The notes beneath the pieces are model-generated. The model worked only from the letters and a program-made list of their open reading frames with translations. It made no database searches and was not told where the DNA came from. This document shows, piece by piece, positions 20,875 through 31,004 of a DNA stretch of 64,000 nt. This DNA is from Sesamum alatum (taxonomy: Eukaryota; Streptophyta; Magnoliopsida; Lamiales; Pedaliaceae): the NCBI GenBank assembly GCA_034509735.1, contig JACGWO010000004.1, positions 16,907,395 to 16,971,394 of the forward strand, read 5' to 3'. Numbering within the stretch: the stretch's first letter is position 1; every line of letters starts with the position of its first letter. Both the position numbers and the translations under genes were made by a program.

Positions 20875-23105
20875 TGAAGGACAAGCGGATCCGCCCGGGA
20901 GCGCGAGCGGAAGCGAGAAAAGCGAGAAAGTGTGCACAAATTTAAATCAAATTTAAATATGCGAATCCCAAGGGGTGTACCCTTGGGTGCTCAACCGGGC
21001 GTTCGATGTAGGATGTGTAAATATTAAAACATATATTTAAACACATAGGGCATAGATATATAAATGGAATCAATCAAAGCGTAATAAAACCATTACCTTT
21101 GATTGTTTAGCGTATGCTCCCGGCTACTAGCGTTGTTCCTTCTCCGGAATGCTCACGAAATCCAAACGTATGGATTCTCCAAAGGTGATCCACACCACAC
21201 CGGAAGAAACACACGTTCTTCTTGCTAGAAAAGAACGGGTTTAGAAAGGAATCGGTTTAAGAGAAGAACACTGTGAATTAGTGTTCTCTTAAACATACTT
21301 TGTTCTTCTTCTTGATTCAAAATCAAGTGAAGAACAAAAGTGTAAGAGAGGGAGGGAGCACGAAAATTGAGAGAGAGGAGAGGATTTTTGTCTTCTCTTT
21401 TTCCTAGAAAAAGATGAATAATGAATCACTTATGCTAGGTGTTGTATATTCTAATATATATACATAATTAATGCGATTATTGGAATGTGTCTAGGTTCAT
21501 CCAAGGATGTCTAGATTCATTCCAATCAATCACCATCAATTCTTCAATCAAGCCTACCAAAATTTATGGTATGATCAAATCATACCAAAAGGGAAGAGCT
21601 TGATTGGAGTTGATTTGTCTCTTTCCAAAAGAGACAAGTCAACATACCACCTAGCATGAAACATGGCTGATTTTGCTTCCTCCAAGGGAGCATGTCGGCT
21701 ATGTTTAATTAAGGAAAGAAGTCCAACTTCTTCCTATTCCAAATTAGGAATTATTTTTCCTCTCGGGTATAAATTTAACGGACCGGGTTTTATCGTAATC
21801 CAATTACGACGAACCCAATATTAAATCCAATTTAATGTCCACTTAAATTATTCCCGTTGATCTTTTAATCCAATTAAAAGATCCAACGTCTCAACATCTC
21901 AACTTTCCATATTTAATCGAAAATCCAATTTACCGATTAAATGAAAGCCCGATACAATATCGGCCCGTCCATCCAATGGACTTTCCCTTAAGTAATCCAA
22001 TTACTTATTTTATCCTTCGAGATTGACTCCAAGTCGATCTCTCAACCTCCTCGGTGATTTGTGTGTGACCCTTTAGGTTCACCCTCAGCTAGACTTGGGC
22101 CCGTGTCCCACAAGGGCCCGTTACCATAGGTGGCCGTCTAGCAACGGTCCATGGCACTAGAGACTAGGTGAATTTGGCGTGAACATTTAGGCGCCGATTC
22201 CGTACGGGTACGATCCTTCCGTCTACCGTCTCCCGGCCTTAGTCTAGGGTATGGAATTGGGCGTCGGTTCCCATCCTTGACTAGGCATCTATGCTTAATA
22301 CTCGAGACCACGTATGCTTCATTGCATCGACACAGGAAACCATTCCCTGTTCGACCAACCACTGTGGCCACAGCTTCAAACAGCATGTACGTGTCTCCGA
22401 GTGCATAGGAGATACCTCTGTCATATACTGACAGGGGACGGATCCTCTTCTTGGAATCCACCGTCCTCGCTACACATTCCGACTGCACTGGACAAGGCTT
22501 ATAATGATCATCTTACAGAATGATCACCTCTCGCCAGATCCAAGATACAGCCGTCCTGTGCACGTGACTGCCATGATTCCTCAAGTCTGAGGATTACTCC
22601 CGTACTATCGGAACCGGGGAATCCAATCATACCGACCAAGCCTCCAAGGCTTCCATATGATGATCCCCGCGAGTCAGTCCAGTCGGCTCGACCCCAGTCG
22701 ACCAACCCATCAAAATCGTGTAGGCGTCCCACGCCTGTCGCCGATGAAAACACGGCACTCATCCAATGAACACGACTCTTGACGCAAGTCTCAATAGGAC
22801 TCTCGATGCCCTGTCTCGAGGTCCTCGACTTGGAACGTTTCAGACCCAACTCTTAATCAGTTGGTTTCATGACCACCATCCAATGCGTGGCCCAACTGCA
22901 CGAGTTGTTATCTATGGTCTGTGGGCTTTGTTGCGATATAAGTTAAACACCGTTTTAGCAAATGTAAGATGAGCGCAACAAAGAAGGTACCATTGGTGAC
23001 GAATACTCATCTTATTCATCACATAATAATATTATATTCACATCAAGTTGTCGGATAGGTTACAAATTGTCAAACCTATTGGCTTTCTGGTCACCTATTC
23101 CAACA
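20875..23105 (-). repeat. 3' LTR of element A
   Basis: 2231 bp, TG at the left edge and CA at the right (TGAAGGACAAGC ... TATTCCAACA). It differs from the 5' LTR (28565-30793) at only a small number of bases by eye. It includes the U5 inverted repeat 20967-20987, a TATATATA motif at 21455-21462 and the palindrome CTGTGGCCACAG at 22362-22373. A minus-strand open frame of 116 codons lies in U3 (22138-22488), with counterparts in the other family A LTRs. Confidence 0.96.
20967..20987 (-). other. U5 inverted repeat, element A 3' LTR
   Basis: Perfect 8-bp arms CCCAAGGG (20967-20974) and CCCTTGGG (20980-20987), loop GTGTA. It lies about 95-115 bases from the LTR edge next to the flank. Confidence 0.75.
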
Positions 23106-23120
23106 ATCTCCCGCTTGACC
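23106..23120 (-). other. polypurine tract of element A
   Basis: On the minus strand, AAGCGGGAGAT directly precedes the 3' LTR start TGTTGG. The same place in element B has the more typical AAGTGGGAGAT. This is the primer site for plus-strand DNA synthesis. Confidence 0.8.
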
Positions 23121-23149
23121 TAAAGCCAATCACCCATTGACCTCGAACC

Positions 23150-23640
23150 TCTTATTCAGATGGTGAGTATGGGCAATTTGCGACATGAGCTTAGCAAGTG
23201 GATCTGCTATGTTTTCTGCGGAGTTGACTCGGTCCAACCGAACATCAGTTCTGCTATCCATCTCTCTAAGTAGATGGTAGCGTCTAAGAATATGCTTGGA
23301 TCGTGATGAGATCTCAGTTCCTTTGCTAGCGCTATCGCCCCGTTGTTATCATGAAAGATAATTACAGGCTTAGCAATGCTAGGTACTACATCCAACCCTT
23401 GGATGTAGCTCATCAACCAAACCACTCCTTAGCAGCTTCCAAAGCCGCTATGTATTCAAAACTCTATGGTGGAGTCCGTCGTGGTAGCCTATTTGGAACT
23501 CTTCCAAGTAACCACGCCACCATTTAGTCTAAATACAAAACCATACTGAGACTTGGCATCATCGTCATCCGACTGGAAGCTAGCGTCGCTATAGCCTTCC
23601 AGTATCAACTCTCTACCGCCGTAGATCAAGAACATGTCCT
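23150..23640 (-). pseudogene. element A RNase H
   Basis: The open piece 23207-23425 reads SIAKPVIIFHDNNGAIALAK, the conserved RNase H segment of copia polyproteins, and upstream broken frames carry the AEY-containing block. Several stops and frame changes interrupt it, and the C-terminal HT-like region (ADPLTK motif in element B) is degraded. This domain normally removes the RNA strand during reverse transcription. Confidence 0.8.
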
Positions 23641-24698
23641 TAGTCCTTTTTCAGGTACTTCAGGATAGTCTTGACTGCACTCCAGTGATATCGGCTAGTT
23701 ACGCTCAAAGCGAAAGCCACATCAGGTCTAGTGCACTGAACAGCATACTGTATGCTGCCTACGACTGAAGCATAGGGGATGTCCAACATCCTTTTAAGCT
23801 CCTCATCAGTCTTAGGAGACTGCTTCTTGGATATCTTAATTCCATGCCTCATAGGAAGGAATCCTCGTTTTGAGTTCTCCATCTTGAATCTCTTCAAGAC
23901 TTTCTCAATATACGAGGACTAGGCCATTCCTAACATCCTTCTAGATCTATCCCTGTAGATCTTGATGCCAAGGATGTAGGATGCCTCGCCCATATCCTTC
24001 ATGGAGAATTGCATTGATAGCCAAGCTTTAGTGGTACCCAACATCTTAGCATCATTCCCAATGAGCAAGATGTCATCCACGTAAAGCACCAGAAACGCAA
24101 CTGAGCTCCCACTGATCTTCTTATATACACAAGGATCGGACTCGTTCTTGATGAAATCATATCCCCGTATGACTTCATCAAAAACGTATGTTCCAGCTTC
24201 GGGTTTAACCCCTTTTGGTGGATCTGCTAGGGTCCAAACCTTGTTTGTACCCATCGAGTCCATCTCGGATTTCATGGCCTCAAGCCACTTGTCCGAATCG
24301 ATGTCCGACATCGCTTCTCCGTACGTCTTTGGATCATTATCCAACTGACTGGTCAGGCCCAGAAATCCATACCTATCAGGTGCATGGGATACTCTGGCCG
24401 ACCTACGGAGGACTGGAACAATATCAGTGGGAACCACTGGCTCAGATGTCACTGCCGCCTCATGGGGTGCCTCACTTGATTCCTCAAGGAGCACCTCATC
24501 GCGTCGACTATCCGATGGGAAACCTTTTTCCAAGACCACTGCATTTCGCGAGACAAAAACCTTTTGCTCGGAGGGATCATAGAAATAATACCCCGCAGTT
24601 TCTTTCGGATAGCCGATGAACCTGCATAAACTAGACCTCGAGTCCAGTTTATCTCCCACTAATCTCTTGACATATGCGGGGCAACCCCACACTTTCAA
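23640..24698 (-). pseudogene. element A reverse transcriptase with internal deletion
   Basis: The upper frame (23919-24698) begins with the post-integrase block SSLCRFIGYPKETAGYYFYD and runs to WTLADPPKGVKPEAGTYV. It then jumps straight to FDEVIRGYDFIKNESDPCVY and the catalytic LYVDDILLIGND. The roughly 120 residues that lie between these blocks in copia RT (fingers and first half of the palm, as seen at 38569-38925 in element B) are missing. The junction stays in frame. A stop near 23918 separates the C-terminal part (23640-23897), which carries RGFLPMRHGIKISKKQ and VGSIQYAVQCTRPDVAFALS. With half the palm absent the enzyme cannot work. Confidence 0.9.
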
Positions 24699-25423
24699 GT
24701 ATTTGTAGGAGGCAGGCTTGCCATTCCATATCTCATATATGGCGTCTGGGATACCCTTTTAGATGGCGCCAAGTTCAAAACTTTGGCCGCCGTCTTAAGA
24801 GCGTATCCCCAGAAGGAAAGGGGTAGTTCGGTAAAACTCATCATGGATCGGACCATGTCCAACAAGGTCCGATTCCTCCTTTCAGATACACCGTTAAGCT
24901 GCGGTGTTCCAGGAGGGGTCCACTGAGAGAGAATCCCATTCTCTTTTAGATAATCAGTAAACTCACAACTCAAATACTCTCCACCTCGGTCCGACCGAAG
25001 GGCTTTGATCTTTCGACCGGTTTGGTTCTCTACTTCAAGTCTGTATTCTTTAAACCTTCCAAAGGCTTCAGACTTGTACCTCATCAGGTAAACATAACCA
25101 TACCGTGAGTGATCATCGGTAAAGGTTATGAAGTACGAGTACCCACCTCTAGCCTGAGTATTTAGTGGACCACAGACATCTATATGGATCAAATACAACA
25201 GACCACTGGCTAGCGTACTTTGTCCAACAAAGGGTTTCTTGGTCATCTTTCCCTTTAGACAGGATTCGCATGTCGGTAGGTTGTCCAAATCGTCTATTTC
25301 TAGACTCTTTGAGTCCACCAACCTTCTTATCCTATCTTTAGAGATATGACCTATCCTCGCATGCCATATCTGTGCGTTATCATGATCATCACGTTTCGTT
25401 TGTGTTCTGCAGTCATAATCCAA
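24695..25423 (-). pseudogene. element A integrase
   Basis: A 242-codon open frame. It starts in the GAG-pre-integrase zinc region (WHARIGHISKDRIRR, CESCLKGKMTKKPF; HHCC pattern) and then gives the DDE core: IDVCGPLNTQARGG with the first Asp, ITFTDDHSRYGYVY with the second, and GVSERRNRTLLDMVRS with the Glu. The core residues are present. The frame is cut from gag-protease by a stop near 25424-25431 and from RT by a small frame change at about 24695. It was probably functional until recently. Confidence 0.92.
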
Positions 25424-25431
25424 TTAGACTG

Positions 25432-26067
25432 TTAAAGTATGTACAGACCGTTGACCAATGTACCAAGCAAATGAGAAATACCATCTTTGATAATGAAAAA
25501 ACCGTTTTTATTGATGGTAAATTCATATCCCTCCTTATCAAGGACCGGGATGGAAACAATGTTTTTAATCATGCTAGGTACATAGAAACAGTCGTTCAGT
25601 ACAATCCTAACATGACTACTAATGGCTAACTCTAGTGATCCTACGGCCTCCGCAGCAACGGCCTTACCATCGCCTAGCCTCAGGATCATCTCATCCTTGG
25701 TTAGCCTTCTGCTTCTTTGCAGTGCCTGCAAATCATTGCAGATGTGAGCACCACACCCGGTATCCAATACCCATGAAGCAGAATTAGTAATCATATTAAC
25801 TTCAACCACAAACACACCTGGGTTGGAGAGGAGTTGTGGGCACTCCCTCTTCCAATGCCCTTTCCCTTGGCAATGCATGCAGACATCATTTGTCTTGGAC
25901 CGCTGAGAACCACGGGCCTTCCCTTTCCCTTTGCTCAGTCCAACCGGAGCAACAGGGACGCCCGGAGCGTGAGCAGGGGCAACAACCGTCTTCCCTTTGC
26001 CCTTCTTCCTCTTCCAGCGTCCGGCCCTCTTGCCATTCGCCTTGGAGGTTGAAGCCTCTCCTATCAA
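25432..26067 (-). pseudogene. element A gag C-terminus (zinc knuckle) and protease
   Basis: A basic Lys/Gly-rich linker (GRWKRKKGKGK) leads to the nucleocapsid zinc knuckle CMHCQGKGHWKREC (CX2CX4HX4C, all ligands intact). About 25 residues later comes the aspartic protease active-site region WVLDTGCGAHICND (DTG) with the downstream block NCFYVPSMIKNIVSI. The frame is separated from the N-terminal gag by a frameshift between 26068 and 26255 and ends at a stop just before integrase. Confidence 0.92.
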
Positions 26068-26206
26068 TACCGCCGGCGCCGACTTGTGGGTCGTTGCCTG
26101 TCGTATTGGACCAGCATGTTGATCAACTCATGAATAGACTTCTCAAGTCCGTTCATGTTGTAGTTTACAACAAACGGGTCATAGGATGGAGGAAGCGACT
26201 GGAGGA

Positions 26207-26680
26207 TCATGTCAATGTACGTGTCATTGTTAAGCCCAGCTTTAAGGTCCTTGAGTTCTCCACTAGGGAGAGCATCTTGACCCCATGACTCTGTACAGAC
26301 GCTCCTTCAGCGAGCTTGGTGCCAAAGAATGCTTTTGTGGCGGCATATCTAATATGCCTATCCGGAACCACATAAACCTCGTTCATGCGGAGCATTATGG
26401 CGGAGATGTTGTCCAGCCTCTCATACTGCTTCTGGATGTCGTTAGACATCGAAGCCAGTATGATACTGCGTACTTTCTGATTGTCCTCATGCCATTTCTC
26501 GAACGTCAAACGTTCTTCAGGCGTGGACCCCTCCGGTAAGTTTCTCGGTGGCGGCTCGTCCAAGACGTAGCCTTGGTTCTCAAAACCGAGGACAATCCTC
26601 AGGTTTCTCAGCCAGTCCGAGTAGTTCGTTCCGTTGAATTTGTTAGTCTCAAGAATCATGGTTAACGGGTTCTTAGACAT
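26207..26680 (-). pseudogene. element A gag N-terminal part
   Basis: Starts at the ATG at 26680 (MSKNPLTMILETNKFNGTNY) and continues WLRNLRIVLGFENQGYVLDE and QKQYERLDNISAIMLRMNEV, the capsid-like region of plant copia gag (UBN2/retrotrans_gag family). The start matches element B gag (41572) by position and sequence. Near 26255 the frame slips, and the remaining capsid code continues in another frame to 26068. The product would package the element RNA in cytoplasmic particles. Confidence 0.92.
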
Positions 26681-27120
26681 ATCTACATTAATGAAAATGT
26701 AAAGCAGAAATTAGCAGATGATGGTAATATTATTGTTCAAGTTGAAGACTTGGTCTTTTAGTCTTTAACCCCCCCACTATTTATACGAAAGTCCGCCACT
26801 CTCAAGCGGAGTTTCGAGAAACCATTTCCTAGTGGGCTTGGGATCCACAAGCGTAATCTCCATGCCCCGCTTTTACGATTCACATGAAGAAGACCTCGTG
26901 GGAGATATCCAATATCATTCTCATCCAATGAGATTCCCAAGATATTTTGCCTCACCTATTCGCATGGTTCCGAGGACTCCAAGCGAACCATGTTACTCAG
27001 TGTTAGGCCCGACCCATCAACCAAATCATGCCTCAAATTGTCGCCTCCCACGACTCGTGAGACAGGGAAACAGCGAGCGCAGTCTTTTTGTTCACAACAA
27101 TAGTGCAGCTTTCCCCTAGT

Positions 27121-27154
27121 CCAAGTGTGCCACGACTCGTGAGACCACACTTGG
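27121..27154 (-). other. leader hairpin with palindromic loop, element A
   Basis: Arms CCAAGTGTG (27121-27129) and CACACTTGG (27146-27154) pair perfectly (9 bp) around a 16-base loop that contains the palindrome CACGACTCGTG. Elements B (42020-42053) and C (55260-55285) have the same 16-base loop length at the same place. Element B has a full-length arm of different sequence that still pairs, and C keeps 5 bp. A role in RNA dimerisation or packaging is inference. Confidence 0.65.
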
Positions 27155-28074
27155 GTAGTGGTAGCTTCCTCACCACATTGCTGTGGATGGAAGGCTCGGA
27201 CAGACCAAAATACCATTTTGATCCAAGTCCGTTCTGGGCCTAATATTTAATTTGGTCCAACCAAATGAGAGTTTAAGTGTGACCGAGACCTCATCACATT
27301 ATTGTGTTTTAGCATGCATAAATATCCAATATTTAAAGCGATAAATAAAAAAAACGCCGCATGCATAAAACATAGCATACCCCTGTTAGGATGATCACAA
27401 GCCCAACCTATGCGACCCACTGAGCCCGCAGTGAGTCTATGGTCTGTCTAGGGTGGTCCTAAATTATTACAATAATAATAAACCCATTGTCATTCCAATG
27501 GGCCTTGAAGTGCTTCTTGTTTCATGCCTTGATGCTCCTCCTTGGGGTCTCCGACTCCAATTGCTTGTTAAAATTGAAACCTCACAAATCCTATCTACTC
27601 TCATTACAACTGAAAGTAATACATTGGTAATAAGGAAAACAAGCCTTAACATCATGAGGCTGAAAATACGGGAGATGATAGTCCAAAAAACAAGAGGCAC
27701 GCAGGCCCCACCCAACAGAAAATAAATGATCATACATTCATCCATACACAAGGTCTAGGGCTCTTGTGATCATCCCATGTTGATTCCATCAACTCACATA
27801 TAACATAATTATTCCAAATAATCATGCATAAATAACCAATGGATATTCCAAATACCCAAGTGATGTCCAACATCACAAAAGCATAAATATACAAATAATA
27901 TGCAAACTTCAAATTTTAAATTTAATGGACATTTTAAACAATGCATCCAATGCATGTATTAATCACAAATTAATTAAGCAAATTTAATCCAAGGAATAAT
28001 CCAATTATTCCAAAATCAAAAATGCAAAATTAACATATTTTCAGAATATTGTGCAGAAAATACAGAAAATCGAA

Positions 28075-28300
28075 TTTTCCGGAAAAAGTCGAAAAACGGC
28101 ACAAAACGGCACAAAACGGCCCAGCCGTTGTGCTGGCCGGCCGCCCGCGCGCACAGGGCAGCGCTCGCTGGCCCTCGGCCAGCAGCGGCCGGCTGCACAC
28201 AGCGCGCGCGCGCGCCCCTGCGCGCGCGCCTGTGCGCAGCGTCCGCGCGCATGGCGCGCGCGCAGGCGCCCGCCTGCGCGCGGCCACTGCCGGCCCGACC
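28075..28300. other. GC-rich, CG-alternating block in element A leader
   Basis: Within otherwise AT-rich DNA this block is dense in CGCGCGCG tracts (28201-28265) and ends in a T22-like run (28302-28323). Alternating CG favours Z-DNA, and its CpG density is far above that of the surroundings. Confidence 0.85.
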
Positions 28301-28549
28301 AAATTTTTTTTTTTTTTTTTTTTGTTTTTCAAAACTGTTTCAGCATAATAAAATTAATATTATTCTGAAAATAAGCATGCAATTTTAGATCCAATCTAAC
28401 AAAATTAAGCATGCCAAAAGTCCATTAAATCCAAACAATTGAATCATCATATTATTCATATATTTATGTAATCTAACATGCCAATAAAGCCATTTAAAAG
28501 CAAGTAGATCATGCCAAACACATAGATCTATGCCCCTTACATCGAACCG

Positions 28550-28562
28550 GGCTCTGATACCA
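28550..28562 (-). other. primer binding site of element A
   Basis: On the minus strand this reads TGGTATCAGAGCC, complementary to the 3' end of plant initiator Met-tRNA, two bases inside the 5' LTR. It is the standard PBS of plant copia elements. Confidence 0.93.
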
Positions 28563-28564
28563 CT

Positions 28565-30793
28565 TGAAGGACAAGCGGATCCGCCCGGAGCGCGAGCGGA
28601 AGCGAGAAAAGCGAGAAAGTGTGCACAAATTTAAATCAAATTTAAATATGCGAATCCCAAGGGGTGTACCCTTGGGTGCTCAACCGGGCGTTCGATGTAG
28701 GATGTGTAAATATTAAAACATATATTTAAACACATAGGGCATAGATATATAAATGGAATCAATCAAAGCGTAATAAACCATTACCTTTGATTGTTTAGCG
28801 TATGCTCCCGGCTACTAGCGTTGTTCCTTCTCCGGAATGCTCACGAAATCCAAACGTATGGATTCTCCAAAGGTGATCCACACCACACCGGAAGAAAACA
28901 CACGTTCTTCTTGCTAGAAAAGAACGGGTTTAGGAAGGAATCGGTTTAAGAGAAGAACACTGTGAATTAGTGTTCTCTTAAACTTACTTTGTTCTTCTTC
29001 TTGATTCAAAATCAAGTGAAGAACAAAAGTGTAAGAGAGGGAGGGAGCACGAAAATTGAGAGAGAGGAGAGGATTTTTGTCTTCTCTTTTTCCTAGAAAA
29101 AGATGAATAATGAATCACTTATGCTAGGTGTTGTATATTCTAATATATATACATAATTAATGTGATTATTGGAATGTGTCTAGGTTCATCCAAGGATGTC
29201 TAGATTCATTCCAATCAATCACCATCAATTCTTCAATCAAGCCTACCAAAATTTATGGTATGATCAAATCATACCAAAAGGGAAGAGCTTGATTGGAGTT
29301 GATTTGTCTCTTTCCAAAAGAGACAAGTCAACATACCACCTAGCATGAAACATGGCTGATTTTGCTTCCTCCAAGGGAGCATGTCGGCTATGTTTAATTA
29401 AGGGAAGAAGTCCAACTTCTTCCTATTCCAAATTAGGAATTATTTTTCCTCTCGGGTATAATTTAACGGACCGGGTTTTATCGTAATCCAATTACGACGA
29501 ACCCAATATTAAATCCAATTTAATGTCCACTTAAATTATTCCCGTTGATCTTTTAATCCAATTAAAAGATCCAACGTCTCAACATCTCAACTTTCCATAT
29601 TTAATCGAAAATCCAATTTACCGATTAAATGAAAAGCCCGATACAATATCGGCCCGTCCATCCAATGGACTTTCCCTTAAGTAATCCAATTACTTATTTT
29701 ATCCTTCGAGATTGACTCCAAGTCGATCTCTTCAACCTCCTCGGTGATTTGTGTGTGACCCTTTAGGTTCACCCTCAGCTAGACTTGGGCCCGTGTCCCA
29801 CAAGGGCCCGTTACCATGGGTGGCCGTCTAGCAACGGTCCATGGCACTAGAGACTAGGTGAATTGGCGTGAACATTTAGGCGCCAATTCCGTACGGGTAC
29901 GATCCTTCCGTCTACCGTCTCCCGGCCTTAGTATAGGGTATGGAATTGGGCGTCGGTTCCCATCCTTGACTAGGCATCTATGCTTAATACTCGAGACCAC
30001 GTATGCTTCATTGCATCGACACAGGAAACCATTCCCTGTTCGACCAACCACTGTGGCCACAGCTTCAAACAACATGTACGTGTCTCCGAGTGCATAGGGG
30101 ATACCTCTGTCATATACTGACAGGGGACGGATCCTCTTCTTGGAATCCACCGTCCTCGCTACACATTCCGACTGCACTGGACAAGGCTTATAATGATCAT
30201 CTTACAGAATGATCACCTCTCGCCAGATCCAAGATACAGCCGTCCTGTGCACGTGACTGCCATGATTCCTCAAGTCTGAGGATTACTCCCGTACTATCGG
30301 AACCGGGGAATCCAATCATACCGACCAAGCCTCCAAGGCTTCCATATGATGATCCCCGCGAGTCAGTCCAGTCGGCTCGACCCCAGTCGACCAAACCCAT
30401 CAAATCGTGTAGGCGTCCCACGCCTGTCGCCGATGAAACACGGCACTCATCCAATGAACACGACTCTTGACGCAAGTCTCAATAGAACTCTCGATGCCCT
30501 GTCTCGAGGTCCTCGACTTGGAACGTTTCAGACCCAACTCTTAATCAGTTGGTTTCATGACCACCATCTAATGCGTGGCCCAACTGCACGAGTTGTTATC
30601 TATGGTCTGTGGGCTTTGTTGCGATATAAGTTAAACACCGTTTTAACAAATGTAAGATGAGCGGAACAAAGAAGGTACCATTGGTGACGAATACTTATCT
30701 TATTCATCACATAATAATATTATATTCACATCAAGTTGTCGGATAGGTTACAAATTGCCAAACCTATTGGCTTTCTGGTCACCTATTCCAACA
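28565..30793 (-). repeat. 5' LTR of element A
   Basis: 2229 bp, TG...CA, nearly identical to the 3' LTR. It carries the U5 inverted repeat at 28656-28676, TATATATA at 29144-29151 and the palindrome CTGTGGCCACAG at 30051-30062. The near identity of the pair means a recent insertion. Confidence 0.96.
29144..29151 (-). promoter_or_regulatory. probable TATA box of element A 5' LTR
   Basis: TATATATA on the sense (minus) strand. A start site about 30 bases downstream would leave R-U5 of about 550 bases, which agrees with the length deduced independently for family B from its TATATAAA. Confidence 0.5.
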
Positions 30794-30798
30794 TCAAA

Positions 30799-31004
30799 CC
30801 CATCTTCCCAAAATGCTAAGCATGAGCGACCTGTGACATGGGCTTAGTCAGTGGATCCGCTGTATTTTCTGCTGAGCTGACTCGGTCCATCCAAACGTCA
30901 CCTCTTCCCACCATCTCCCTGAGCAGGTGGTAGCATCTACGAATGTGTTTGAACCAGTGATGAGATCTTAGTTCCTTCGCTTGCGCTATAGCCCTGTTGT
31001 TATC
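30799..31004 (-). pseudogene. family C RNase H, part right of element A (copy 1)
   Basis: Continues the family C pol end that was interrupted at 20874. On the minus strand it matches 52727-52925 closely (the region of HAQHLRKTG, TKPMS and NNGAIAQAK). It stops abruptly at 31004, the right edge of copy 1. Confidence 0.85.

Larger units (their letters stand above)
26681..28549 (-). promoter_or_regulatory. element A untranslated leader (PBS to gag)
   Basis: This 1.87-kb leader is exceptionally long. Near gag it holds two copies of the palindrome CACGACTCGTG (27049-27059 and 27131-27141), the second inside a strong hairpin (27121-27154). Farther upstream lies a short, very GC-rich block (about 28100-28295) with alternating CG tracts. 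The same order of landmarks is found in the family B and C leaders. Open frames across the GC block are not conserved proteins. Confidence 0.8.
20875..30793 (-). mobile_element. complete Ty1/copia family A element (9.9 kb, defective)
   Basis: Two near-identical 2.2-kb LTRs bound the element, which reads on the minus strand. The perfect 5-bp target duplication TCAAA lies at 20870-20874 and 30794-30798. The order is 5' LTR, PBS complementary to initiator Met-tRNA, a 1.9-kb leader, gag with zinc knuckle, protease, integrase, reverse transcriptase, RNase H, polypurine tract and 3' LTR: the copia order (integrase before RT). The long LTRs and gag type fit the Angela/Tork part of plant copia, but the lineage would need a tree. 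gag and pol are broken in several places, and the first half of RT is deleted. It inserted into the RNase H code of a family C element. Confidence 0.96.
13059..31004. repeat. composite segmental duplication, copy 1 (interrupted by element A)
   Basis: From 13059 this sequence is collinear with copy 2, which starts at 32914. The order is MULE remnant, hAT element, hAT flank and copia family C 3' LTR with RNase H. Copy 1 is split by the complete family A element at 20875-30793 and resumes at 30799, ending at about 31004 within the RNase H code (GTTGTTATCA is the last shared string). By eye the copies differ at about 4-5 positions per 100 in the hAT coding part. Shared flanks on both sides of the hAT element and the same decayed LTR edge of family C show that these were already in place before duplication. 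Confidence 0.85.

Noticed and set aside
24148..24619. Plus-strand frames across element A pol
   Set aside because: Mirror frames of the real minus-strand integrase/RT code; no family resemblance.
28201..28260. CG repeats considered as a CRISPR-like or satellite array
   Set aside because: No regular repeat-spacer pattern; it is simple alternating sequence within a retrotransposon leader.
28030..28388. Several ~100-codon frames in the element A leader GC block
   Set aside because: Same cause as in element B: composition. No conserved motif and no consistent frame.
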